This document shows, one piece after another, positions 1 to 7,021 of a DNA stretch of 10,817 bases. Source of the DNA: an uncultured Clostridia bacterium (GTDB lineage: Bacteria > Bacillota > Clostridia > Oscillospirales > Ruminococcaceae); the NCBI GenBank assembly GCA_945931735.1, contig CAMEPN010000024.1, positions 1 to 10,817 on the forward strand, written 5' to 3'. The notes beneath the pieces are model-generated. The model worked only from the letters and a program-made list of their open reading frames with translations, ran no database searches and was not told the DNA's origin. A program made the position numbers and the translations under genes. Numbering within the stretch: position 1 is the first letter of the stretch; the number at the start of each line of letters is the position of its first letter.

Positions 1-1
1 T

Positions 2-718
2 GTCACCAACGCAAACGGCAATCAGGCGGGACTTCAGAGCGTTTGCTATGCGGCGGACGTTCTCCGCAACGGCGACGAGAGCATAATGGTCGCGAGCGGC
101 ACCGACGAGAACACCGACACTATCGAGTATCTCTACGAAAAGCTCGGTCTGCTTGGAAATTCCAAGCCGTATTCCCTCGATAAAGAGGGCTTTACGCTCG
201 GCGAAGGCTCGGTTTCCCTCGTTATCGAAACAGAGGACAGCGCGGAAAAGCGCGGCGCGAAGAAGTACGCGGAGCTTGTCGGCTGCGCGTCGGCGCACAA
301 GTCGGTCGATTTCGGAAAGGTGACAGGCTCGGACAGCGCGCTTAAGCAGGCGGTGCTGGACGCGTGCGCGGCTGCGGGCATATCTCCCGCGGACATTGAC
401 GCGGTATGCGGCTTTGCGGACGGACACGAGGCGGTCGACGCTATCGAGCTTTCGGTTTACCGCGAGATATTCGGCGAGATCCCCGTGTTCTGCGTAAAGG
501 ATACCATGGGCGAAGCGCGCGCGGCGGCGAGCGCAATGCAGGCAGCGTATGCGGCGGAGATTCTTTCGGGCGAGGCGGGGACTTCTCTTCCCGCTTACAG
601 GATAACTGCGGACGGCGTTTGTGCGATAACTGCGGACGCGGCGGGCTATCAATATATTCTCGCGGCGGCATTCGGCGCGGGCGGCTCGTATTCGGCGGTA
701 ATTCTCAAAAAGGTGTGA
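2..718 (+). CDS. Ketoacyl-synthase-fold protein, 3' part only; probably a non-catalytic chain-length-factor-like subunit
   Basis: The reading frame is open from base 2 with no start in the window, so this is the C-terminal ~238 residues of a protein normally ~400 long. Similarity to FabF-type 3-oxoacyl-ACP synthases is clear: the GEGSVSLVIE stretch, EKRGAKKYAELVG, and the C-terminal FGAGGSYSAVILKKV, which matches the FGFGG...LIFKK end of FabF. Aligned by eye to E. coli FabF, the catalytic Cys in TACTSG falls on Asn (ANGNQAG, first residues of the window), the first His (HGTST) falls on Phe (GFADG), and the second His (GH) falls on Glu (GE), while the preceding Lys is kept. Loss of all three catalytic residues resembles the chain-length-factor partner of type II polyketide and aryl polyene KS heterodimers. 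The assignment to the KS fold is firm; the non-catalytic role is inference. It heads the cassette that follows, separated by 56 bases that hold a hairpin. Confidence 0.85.
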   Translation, partial: VTNANGNQAGLQSVCYAADVLRNGDESIMVASGTDENTDTIEYLYEKLGLLGNSKPYSLDKEGFTLGEGSVSLVIETEDSAEKRGAKKYAELVGCASAHKSVDFGKVTGSDSALKQAVLDACAAAGISPADIDAVCGFADGHEAVDAIELSVYREIFGEIPVFCVKDTMGEARAAASAMQAAYAAEILSGEAGTSLPAYRITADGVCAITADAAGYQYILAAAFGAGGSYSAVILKKV

Positions 719-724
719 TATATC

Positions 725-754
725 GGGCGGGGAGAGCGATTTCTCCGCCCTTTT
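725..754 (+). terminator. Terminator-like hairpin inside the operon
   Basis: The left arm GGGCGGGGAGA (725-735) pairs with TCTCCGCCC (742-750), with two extra G on the left arm, a six-base loop and TTTT immediately after. It lies between the KS-like gene and the ketoreductase gene. It may attenuate read-through or protect the upstream mRNA end. The T run is short and no obvious promoter follows, so complete termination here is unlikely. Confidence 0.45.
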
Positions 755-774
755 CCCGAAATTAGGAGGATAAA

Positions 775-1518
775 TTGGAAAATGAAACAAAAGTCGCGCT
801 GGTGACCGGCGCGTCGCGCGGAATAGGCAGGGCGTGCGCGCTTAAGCTGGCGGAGTGCGGGTACGACGTTGCGGTGAACTACAACAGCAACGAAGCAAAG
901 GCGCAGGAGGTCGTTTCCGCGATAGAGGCAACAGGCAGGCGCGCGATAGCTGTCAAGGCGGACACGGCTGACTTAAAGGCGGTTCAGAATATGTTCCGCG
1001 AGGTGCATAAGGCGTTCGGCAGGCTGGACGTGCTGGTGAACAACGCGGGCGTTGTGGACGACGCGTATCTTCTTATGATAAACGAGGACTCGCTCTCGCG
1101 CAGCCTTGACATCAACATAAAGGGCTATTTCCACTGCGCGCAGCAGGCGGCTCTAAAGATGATGAGCAGGAAGCAGGGCAAGATAATCAACATCTCGTCG
1201 GTAAGCTCGGTGCTTGCGGTCGAGGGGCAGGGGGTATATTCCGCGACAAAGGGCGCGGTGAACTCCATGACGGCTACTCTCGCAAAGGAGCTTGCGCCGC
1301 GCGGGATAACGGTGAACGCGGTCGCTCCGGGGTTCATCGAAACGGAGATGATCGACGCTATCCCCGAGGACAAGAAGGAGGAGTACCTAAAGGCTGTCCC
1401 CATGCACAAATTCGGCACGGCGGCGGACGTTGCGAACGTTGTCGCGCAGCTCTGCTCGGACGCTTTCGCGTACATGACGGGGCAGGTCATCGTGCTTGAC
1501 GGGGGGCTTAGCTTATGA
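775..1518 (+). CDS. fabG: 3-oxoacyl-ACP reductase, FabG-type SDR
   Basis: This 247-residue short-chain dehydrogenase is the standard FabG length. It would reduce the beta-keto group of an ACP-bound chain with NADPH. The Rossmann motif TGASRGIG is at residues 11-18, NNAG at 89-92, the structural Asn at 114 (DINIKG), and the catalytic Ser142, Tyr155 and Lys159 lie in ISSVSSV and YSATK. The end MTGQVIVLDGGLSL is typical of FabG. The start is TTG at 775, preceded by AGGAGGA at 764-770; the nearby ATG at 782 is out of frame. Its stop overlaps the ATG of the dehydratase gene (ATGA), so the two are probably translationally coupled. Family membership is certain. The symbol is by family; the context suggests a pathway-specific paralogue rather than the housekeeping FAS II enzyme. 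Confidence 0.93.
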   Translation: MENETKVALVTGASRGIGRACALKLAECGYDVAVNYNSNEAKAQEVVSAIEATGRRAIAVKADTADLKAVQNMFREVHKAFGRLDVLVNNAGVVDDAYLLMINEDSLSRSLDINIKGYFHCAQQAALKMMSRKQGKIINISSVSSVLAVEGQGVYSATKGAVNSMTATLAKELAPRGITVNAVAPGFIETEMIDAIPEDKKEEYLKAVPMHKFGTAADVANVVAQLCSDAFAYMTGQVIVLDGGLSL

Positions 1519-1964
1519 TGGATCTTATGGAGATAAACTCGCGGATAAAGCAGCGCCCGCCGTTTCAGATGATAGAGCGCGTGGTAGAGCTGGAACCCAA
1601 TGTTTCCGCGAAAGGGATAAAGTGCGTTTCGGTAAACGAGCCTTATTTCATGGGGCATTTCCCCGACGCGCCGATAATGCCGGGCGTGCTTCTGATAGAG
1701 TGCGCGGCGCAGCTTTGCAGCCTTGTAATTGCTGCGGAAAACGCCGCGGCGGACGCGGACAAGCTTTACGTCCTGCTAAAGGTAAAGGACTTCAAATTCC
1801 TTAAGCCCGTTATTCCGGGCGACAGGCTGGAGATCGAGGTAAAATGCACCCTCGCGAGCGCGGCGGCGTATGAGTTTTCGGCGGTCATTTCGGTGGACGG
1901 AAAGGTGCGCGCGAAGGGCAGTATGCTCTTCACGGCGATAGATAAGAGCGCGGTTTATGAGTGA
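1515..1964 (+). CDS. fabZ: (3R)-hydroxyacyl-ACP dehydratase, FabZ-type hotdog protein
   Basis: This 149-residue single hotdog-fold protein fits the FabZ length. It would dehydrate the 3-hydroxyacyl-ACP made by the preceding reductase to a trans-2-enoyl-ACP. The FabZ active-site segment is intact: GHFPDAPIMPGVLLIECAAQ at residues 47-66, with catalytic His48 and Glu62. An N-terminal PFQMIERV segment corresponds to the substrate-entry region of FabZ. The ATG at 1515 overlaps the fabG stop by four bases; in-frame ATGs at 1518 and 1527 are alternatives, and a G-rich run at 1501-1506 could serve as a weak ribosome binding site. It overlaps the downstream transferase gene by eight bases. No enoyl reductase is visible in the window, so the double bond may be kept, as in a polyene pathway; that last point is inference. 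Confidence 0.92.
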   Translation: MMDLMEINSRIKQRPPFQMIERVVELEPNVSAKGIKCVSVNEPYFMGHFPDAPIMPGVLLIECAAQLCSLVIAAENAAADADKLYVLLKVKDFKFLKPVIPGDRLEIEVKCTLASAAAYEFSAVISVDGKVRAKGSMLFTAIDKSAVYE

Positions 1965-2613
1965 TATCAGTATAGATTTTTCCGCCTGCATCGTCACGGG
2001 CGGCGAAGGGCTTCGCGTGCGCGCGGAAGAGGCAGCGGGCTGCTACTCCCCGCAGAGCGGTTATTTTGACGGGCTGTTTGAAAAGGAGGGCGCGGCGTTC
2101 GAGGAGAGCGCGTGCGGGTTCCTCCTGCTTGACAGCATGATCCAGTCGCGGCGGCTCGACCGCAGCTCGATAAGGCTGGAGCGCGCCGAGGGCGGCAGAC
2201 CGTTCGCGGCGTATTACGGGCTGGATTTCAGCATTTCGCACAGCGGCGGCTGCGCGTTCTGCGCTATGGCATACGGAAAGGACGCGAAGGCGGGCGTTAT
2301 CGGCGCGGATATCCAGCGCGAGCGGGAATATTCCGACGAGAAAATGTCGGAGCTTGCTATGGCTTTCATGAGCGAGGAGGAGCTTGACGCGTTCAGACGT
2401 TCCGCGGACAAGCGCGCGGAGTTTTTCACTGCTTGGACGCGGCGCGAGGCTTATACCAAACGGCTCGGCGGCGGGATTTTCGACCATCTCGGCGACAGCG
2501 TTCAGCTCGGCGCGGCGTTCCGCGGCGGGGTCATTTCCTGCTGCGGCGCGAAATATTACTACTGCATTGACACAGCGGCGGAGGTTACTGCCGCGGACGA
2601 GGAGAATATATGA
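1957..2613 (+). CDS. 4'-phosphopantetheinyl transferase, Sfp/AcpT type
   Basis: This 218-residue protein would transfer phosphopantetheine from CoA to the conserved Ser of an acyl or peptidyl carrier protein. Visible motifs in the expected order are GRPFAA at about 80-85, FSISHSGG at 91-98, GVIGADIQ at 113-120 with metal-binding Asp118, and W160-TRREAYTK with Glu164 and Lys168. Arg replaces the more usual Lys before that Glu. At about 220 residues it is the Sfp/AcpT class, not the ~120-residue AcpS that normally serves housekeeping ACP. It overlaps the dehydratase gene by eight bases and the next gene by four (ATGA). A dedicated Sfp-type enzyme inside an FAS-like cassette argues for a specialised carrier protein encoded nearby, not seen here. 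Confidence 0.88.
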   Translation: MSDISIDFSACIVTGGEGLRVRAEEAAGCYSPQSGYFDGLFEKEGAAFEESACGFLLLDSMIQSRRLDRSSIRLERAEGGRPFAAYYGLDFSISHSGGCAFCAMAYGKDAKAGVIGADIQREREYSDEKMSELAMAFMSEEELDAFRRSADKRAEFFTAWTRREAYTKRLGGGIFDHLGDSVQLGAAFRGGVISCCGAKYYYCIDTAAEVTAADEENI

Positions 2614-3314
2614 AGGTTCTTGTTTTTAACGGAAGTCCGAAAGCGGACCGAAGCAACACGCTGAACATCACAAAGGCGTTTCTGAGCGGTTTCCCGGACG
2701 ACGCCGAGGTTGAGTATGTCAATATTTACCGCATGAACATCAAGCCGTGCGTCGGCTGTTTTTCCTGCTGGAGCAAAACGCAGGGACACTGCGTTATTCA
2801 GGACGATATGCAGGCGCTCTACGGGAAGATAAGCGAGGCGGACGTAATCATCGAATCGTTCCCGCTGTATTTCTTCGGAATGCCGTCGCAGCTTAAGGCG
2901 ATGACCGACCGCTGCCTGCCGTTCATGCTCCCGTACATGGGAAATCTTGTCGAGGACAAGAACGCGTCGTTCCACGAGCTGCGCGACGAGTCAATGCACG
3001 AGAAGCGGCTCGTCGTCATAACGACCTGCGGCTATGTCGACGCGAAGCCGATGTACCCCGCGCTGCTAAAGGAATACGACCTTATCTGCGGCGACGGAAA
3101 CTACACTGCGATACTCTGCCCCGAGGGCGAGCTTTTCATCGCGGAAAAGGCTAAGCGCCAGCGCGAGGGCTATCTTTCGGATATCGCAAAAGCGGGCGCA
3201 GAGTTTGCTCGGGACCTCAGGCTAAGCCCGGAAACTATGGCGCGTATATCAAAGCCGATCCTCTCCCCGAAAGGCTTTGAAACGATAACCCTTGCCCACT
3301 GGGGAAGTCTTTGA
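2610..3314 (+). CDS. Flavodoxin-fold NAD(P)H-dependent oxidoreductase with iron-sulfur-flavoprotein-like Cys motif
   Basis: This 234-residue protein belongs to the NADPH-dependent FMN reductase/flavodoxin-like superfamily. The N-terminal phosphate-binding loop FNGSPKADRSNT (residues 6-17) would hold FMN, and ESFPLYFFGMPSQLKAMTDR (84-103) is the second typical flavin-site segment. Cys47, Cys50, Cys53 and Cys61 form a C-x2-C-x2-C-x7-C pattern, which fits the compact cysteine motif described for iron-sulfur flavoproteins; whether a cluster is bound cannot be told from sequence. Its ATG overlaps the transferase stop, so it is translated with the cassette, and a terminator follows about 50 bases after its stop. 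It could reduce a quinone or enone product, or supply electrons; the substrate is unknown. It is longer than the ~180-190 residues common in the family, with an extra C-terminal segment. Confidence 0.82.
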   Translation: MKVLVFNGSPKADRSNTLNITKAFLSGFPDDAEVEYVNIYRMNIKPCVGCFSCWSKTQGHCVIQDDMQALYGKISEADVIIESFPLYFFGMPSQLKAMTDRCLPFMLPYMGNLVEDKNASFHELRDESMHEKRLVVITTCGYVDAKPMYPALLKEYDLICGDGNYTAILCPEGELFIAEKAKRQREGYLSDIAKAGAEFARDLRLSPETMARISKPILSPKGFETITLAHWGSL

Positions 3315-3360
3315 CAGGACAAATGGGGCTTTCTGCTCCGATAATATTTTGGCGTATCTG

Positions 3361-3428
3361 ACGGCTGTGCCGTCGGGCATCGGCTGATCTTCCGCCCCTG
3401 CGCCCGACGTTGCTGCCGTTACTTTTTT
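3361..3428 (+). terminator. Strong intrinsic terminator of the KS/PPTase operon
   Basis: A perfect eight-base stem, CGTCGGGC (3371-3378) with GCCCGACG (3402-3409), sits inside a further ACGGC (3361-3365) / GCCGT (3415-3419) pairing, and six T follow at 3423-3428. An alternative small hairpin, GACGGC-tgt-GCCGTC (3360-3374), competes with the left arm. It marks the end of the first operon. The loop of about 23 bases is longer than usual. Confidence 0.7.
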
Positions 3429-3444
3429 GTCAAATTCTATTTCG

Positions 3445-3474
3445 TTGTTGAAAATTATTTGTCATATTCAACAA
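3445..3474. repeat. Inverted repeat upstream of the glgB promoter
   Basis: TTGTTGAA (3445-3452) and TTCAACAA (3467-3474) are a perfect eight-base inverted repeat separated by 14 A/T-rich bases. It lies about 50 bases upstream of the glgB -35 box and could be a regulator binding site or simple hairpin. The rest of the 324-base gene-free stretch from 3315 to 3638 holds the preceding terminator, this repeat, the glgB promoter and its leader. Confidence 0.4.
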
Positions 3475-3522
3475 AACTGAACAATAAAAAATAGCTATTA
3501 CCATGAAATATTAACAAAACTA

Positions 3523-3551
3523 TTGAAAAAACGAAGCAACTGTGTTATTAT
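3523..3551 (+). promoter_or_regulatory. Sigma-A promoter of the glgBCD operon
   Basis: TTGAAA (3523-3528) and TATTAT (3546-3551) are separated by exactly 17 bases in an A/T-rich region. Each box differs from consensus at one position. Transcription would start near 3558, giving a leader of about 80 bases before the glgB TTG start. Confidence 0.8.
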
Positions 3552-3638
3552 ATTACATAAAGAAATAATGAAATGCCTCAGGGTTTTTGGTTATTTTGTG
3601 CACATTGATATTTTGAAAATTAACAGGGAGGGATAATT

Positions 3639-5741
3639 TTGTCAGTAACAGTGCCCGAAAAATATAACGTTCCCCTATACCTGTTCCATCGGGGCGAAAA
3701 TTCGCGCGCTTATGAGTTCTTCGGTTCCCATAAGGAAAACCGCGGCGGGAAAAACGGCGTCGTTTTCAGAGTGTGGGCACCGCACGCAAAATCCGTCAGC
3801 GTCGTGGGTGATTTTAACCACTGGGACAGAAACCGCTGCTATATGAACAAAATAAGCGACGGCGGTATATGGGAGGCTTTCATCGAGGGGATAAAGCAGT
3901 TCGACAACTATAAGTACAGCGTCGAAGCCCCCGACGGGCTTATCAAGCTGAAGGCGGACCCCTACGGCTTCCACATGGAAACGCGCCCGAACACCGCGAC
4001 AAAATTCTACGACATAGAGGGCTTCCCGTGGAGCGACGAAAAATATCTCCGCGAGCGCACCGAGAAGAATATCTACGACAGCCCCGCGAATATTTATGAA
4101 GTGAACGCCGGCTCGTGGAAGCGCGACGGCGAGAATTACTTAGACTACCGCCGCCTTGCCGACGAGCTTATCCCGTATGTAAAGGAAATGGGATATACCC
4201 ATATCGAGCTTATGCCGATAGGCGAGTTCCCGTTCGACGGGTCTTGGGGGTATCAGCAGATAGGCTACTTCGCGCCGACCTCCCGCTTCGGAACGCCGCA
4301 CGACTTCATGGCGTTCGTGGACAAATGCCACAGCGAGGGCATCGGGGTCATTCTCGACTGGGTGCCCGCGCACTTCCCGAAGGACGCGGCGGGACTTTAC
4401 GAGTTCGACGGACAGAGCTGCTACGAATACGAGGACCCGCTCAAGCGCGAGCACAAGAGCTGGGGCACGCACATCTTCGACTGGGGCAAGCCCGAGGTGC
4501 AGTCCTTCCTCATCTCAAACGCGAATTACTGGATAGAGAAATACCATATCGACGGTCTGCGCGTGGACGCGGTAGCTTCCATGCTGTACCTCGACTATGA
4601 CAGGCGCGACGGCGAATGGCGCCCGAACTCCAAGGGCGGACACGAGAACCTCGAGGCGATCGCGTTCTTCCGGAAGCTCAATTCCGCGCTTTTCCGCGAC
4701 CACCCGAATATCATGATGATAGCGGAGGAGTCGACGGCGTGGCCGCTGGTAACAAAGCCCGCGGACATAGGCGGACTCGGCTTCAACTTCAAATGGAACA
4801 TGGGCTGGATGAACGATATGCTCAGGTACATGAGCATGGACCCGCTCGGCAGACCGTACAACCATAACCTTGTTACATTCTCGTTCTACTATGCGTTCTC
4901 CGAAAACTTCATACTCCCGATAAGCCACGACGAGGTCGTATACGGGAAGTGCTCAATGCTCGACAAGATGGGCGGGCCGCGCGAATACCGCTTTAACAGC
5001 CTGCGCACATTCCTCGGGTACATGGCGGCGCACCCCGGAAAGAAGCTCATGTTCATGGGACAGGAGTTTGCGCAGTACAAGGAATGGAACTTCCAGACCC
5101 AGCTCGACTGGGAGGTAATGGAGTTCGAGCCGCACTACAAGCTGCATGAGTACGTTAAGGCGCTCAACAAATTCTACAAGGACACCCCCGCTCTGTGGGA
5201 ATGCGACACAAGCTGGGAGGGCTTCAGCTGGATATCCGCGGACGACAGCGCGAACAGCGTTATCGCGTTCAGAAGAATTTCCCGCAGCAAGGAAGAGCTT
5301 ATAATCGTTTGCAACTTCCAGCCTGTAAGACACGAGGTATACGATATCGGCGTGCCGTTCTACGGGGATTATACCGAGGTGTTCAACTCCGACGACGTTA
5401 AGTTCGGCGGCAGCGGCATTTCCAACGGAACGCTCCGCGCAAGGAAAGACCCGATGCACGGTCAGGAATACAGAATATCCCTTGACCTGCCCCCGATGTC
5501 CGTCCTTTATTTCGAGGTGAAGAAGCTTGAGGAGCCGGAAACCGAGGATACCGACGAAACGGAGATAACCGCGGCAGAAGCGGAAGCTGTTGTTCCCGAA
5601 GCGGAAAAGGCTGCTCCCGAAGCGGCAGAAAATGCTCCCGAAACGGAAGAAGCTGCTCCCGAAAAAGCAGACGCGCCCGCTAAGGCGGCAGCTCCGAATA
5701 ACAGGGGACGCTCCCGAAAATTCAAAAAGCGCCACAGATAA
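3639..5741 (+). CDS. glgB: 1,4-alpha-glucan branching enzyme GlgB with repetitive C-terminal tail
   Basis: This 700-residue GH13 enzyme cuts an alpha-1,4-glucan and re-attaches the piece by an alpha-1,6 bond, branching glycogen. An N-terminal CBM48 domain is shown by [21 protein letters not shown] (~44-64). The catalytic barrel carries [17 protein letters not shown] (~191-207), nucleophile Asp310 in GLRVDAV, acid/base Glu363 in IAEEST and Asp431 in SHDEVVYGK. An all-beta C domain runs to about residue 626 (SVLYFEVKK). About 70 extra residues follow: an acidic Ala/Pro/Glu stretch with four 7-residue repeats, then the basic end [13 protein letters not shown], which ordinary GlgB lacks. The start is TTG at 3639 behind GGGAGGG (3626-3632), with no in-frame ATG nearby. 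It is the first gene of the glg operon; glgC follows after 52 bases. Confidence 0.96.
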   Translation: MSVTVPEKYNVPLYLFHRGENSRAYEFFGSHKENRGGKNGVVFRVWAPHAKSVSVVGDFNHWDRNRCYMNKISDGGIWEAFIEGIKQFDNYKYSVEAPDGLIKLKADPYGFHMETRPNTATKFYDIEGFPWSDEKYLRERTEKNIYDSPANIYEVNAGSWKRDGENYLDYRRLADELIPYVKEMGYTHIELMPIGEFPFDGSWGYQQIGYFAPTSRFGTPHDFMAFVDKCHSEGIGVILDWVPAHFPKDAAGLYEFDGQSCYEYEDPLKREHKSWGTHIFDWGKPEVQSFLISNANYWIEKYHIDGLRVDAVASMLYLDYDRRDGEWRPNSKGGHENLEAIAFFRKLNSALFRDHPNIMMIAEESTAWPLVTKPADIGGLGFNFKWNMGWMNDMLRYMSMDPLGRPYNHNLVTFSFYYAFSENFILPISHDEVVYGKCSMLDKMGGPREYRFNSLRTFLGYMAAHPGKKLMFMGQEFAQYKEWNFQTQLDWEVMEFEPHYKLHEYVKALNKFYKDTPALWECDTSWEGFSWISADDSANSVIAFRRISRSKEELIIVCNFQPVRHEVYDIGVPFYGDYTEVFNSDDVKFGGSGISNGTLRARKDPMHGQEYRISLDLPPMSVLYFEVKKLEEPETEDTDETEITAAEAEAVVPEAEKAAPEAAENAPETEEAAPEKADAPAKAAAPNNRGRSRKFKKRHR
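5592..5675 (+). repeat. Four 21-bp tandem repeats in the glgB tail
   Basis: Four consecutive imperfect 21-base units start at 5592, 5613, 5634 and 5655, sharing the core CCCGAA after GCT or GTT. They encode [21 protein letters not shown] and APEKADA, a disordered-looking Pro/Glu/Ala heptad series. Such coding repeats can change copy number by slippage. Confidence 0.75.
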
Positions 5742-5793
5742 ATTACGGCACAAGCCGAGAAATAAATTTGAACGACCGAACAGGAGGATAAAT

Positions 5794-6999
5794 ATGAACC
5801 ATATCAAAAAGGAATGTGTTGCCATGCTGCTTGCGGGCGGACAGGGAAGCCGCCTTTACGCGCTCACACAGGACATGGCAAAGCCTGCCGTTCCTTACGG
5901 CGGAAAATACAGGATCATTGATTTCCCGCTCTCTAACTGCGTAAACTCCGGCATAGACACGGTCGGCGTACTCACTCAGTATCAGCCGATGGTGCTCAAC
6001 GAATACATAGGCAACGGTCAGCCGTGGGGACTTGACAGAGCGCACGGCGGCGTACATGTTCTGCCCCCGTATGAAACCGCAGCGGGAAAGAGCTGGTATT
6101 CCGGCACGGCGAACGCTATCTATCAGAATATCGGCTTTGTCGACAGGTATAACCCCGAATATGTAGTTATTCTTTCCGGCGACCATATTTACAAGATGAA
6201 CTACGCAAAGATGGTAGACTTCCACAAGAAGAACAACGCCGACGCGACTATCGCGGTGCTCGAAGTTCCGTGGGAAGAGGCTCCCCGCTTCGGCATAATG
6301 AGCGCGAACGAGGACGGCGAGATATACGAATTTGCGGAGAAGCCCAAGGAGCCTAAGAGCAACCTTGCTTCCATGGGTATTTATGTGTTCACATGGAGCA
6401 AGCTGCGCCAGTATCTCATCGACAACGAGAACGACGAAACGGCGACAAAGGACTTCGGCAAGAACATCATTCCCGCAATGCTTGCAGACAAGCAGAAGAT
6501 GATGGCTTATCATTTCGACGGCTACTGGAAGGATGTCGGGACTATCGACTCCCTGTGGGAGGCGAACATGGACGTTCTCGACCCGAACGTACCGCTCGAT
6601 CTGCTTGACGACAGCTGGAAGATATACTCCCGCAACCCCGTTATGCCGCCGCATTATGCAGGCCCGAACAGCCAGATCGAAAACTCAATGGTAGCCGAGG
6701 GCTGCGAGATAAACGGCATGATCGACTTCTCCGTTCTGTTCGCGGGCGTTACCGTAGAGGAGGGCGCGATAGTGCGCGACAGCATTATCATGCCGAACAC
6801 CGTTATCAAGAAGGGCGCGGTGATTGAATACGCTATCGTCGGCGAGGACTGCGTTATCGGCGAGGGCGCGCACATAGGCGAGCGTCCCGAGCTTGTCGAG
6901 GACAAGTCGAGCTGGGGCGTTGCGGTAATCGGTCACCACGTCAACGTATCCGACAAGGCGGTCGCTCCGCCCAAGGCTATGATCTCCAAAGATATATAA
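5794..6999 (+). CDS. glgC: Glucose-1-phosphate adenylyltransferase, catalytic subunit GlgC
   Basis: This 401-residue enzyme makes ADP-glucose and pyrophosphate from ATP and glucose-1-phosphate, the committed step of bacterial glycogen synthesis. The nucleotide loop [10 protein letters not shown] is at residues 12-21 and is followed by [20 protein letters not shown] at 30-49, the ADP-glucose pyrophosphorylase signature. Further landmarks are [20 protein letters not shown] and [15 protein letters not shown], then C-terminal left-handed beta-helix repeats (about 290-385). The start is the ATG at 5794 behind AGGAGG (5782-5787). The frame is open upstream to an ATG at 5590, but that extension overlaps the glgB tail and is Lys/Arg-rich low complexity, so it is not used. 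It probably forms a heteromer with GlgD, encoded next. Confidence 0.96.
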   Translation: MNHIKKECVAMLLAGGQGSRLYALTQDMAKPAVPYGGKYRIIDFPLSNCVNSGIDTVGVLTQYQPMVLNEYIGNGQPWGLDRAHGGVHVLPPYETAAGKSWYSGTANAIYQNIGFVDRYNPEYVVILSGDHIYKMNYAKMVDFHKKNNADATIAVLEVPWEEAPRFGIMSANEDGEIYEFAEKPKEPKSNLASMGIYVFTWSKLRQYLIDNENDETATKDFGKNIIPAMLADKQKMMAYHFDGYWKDVGTIDSLWEANMDVLDPNVPLDLLDDSWKIYSRNPVMPPHYAGPNSQIENSMVAEGCEINGMIDFSVLFAGVTVEEGAIVRDSIIMPNTVIKKGAVIEYAIVGEDCVIGEGAHIGERPELVEDKSSWGVAVIGHHVNVSDKAVAPPKAMISKDI

Positions 7000-7021
7000 G
7001 ACAGGAAAGGATGTTTTTGAT

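Noticed and set aside
3523..3540. Possible catabolite-responsive (cre) element in the glgB promoter (TTGAAAAAACGAAGC)
   Set aside because: Spacing around the central CG does not fit the cre consensus; the A run is explained by the -35 box.
5592..5675. CRISPR-like repeat array
   Set aside because: The 21-base units are contiguous with no spacers, imperfect, and stay in frame within glgB, so they are a coding tandem repeat.
5590..5793. In-frame 68-codon N-terminal extension of GlgC from ATG 5590
   Set aside because: It overlaps the glgB tail, is a Lys/Arg/Pro-rich by-product of the 21-base repeats read in another frame, and the AGGAGG at 5782-5787 clearly sets the start at 5794.
4953..5825. 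Long minus-strand open frame opposite glgB
   Set aside because: Shadow of the glgB coding strand caused by GC-rich codon structure; no recognisable domain or initiation site. The same applies to long minus-strand frames at 5743-6654, 7043-7708 and 8979-9854.
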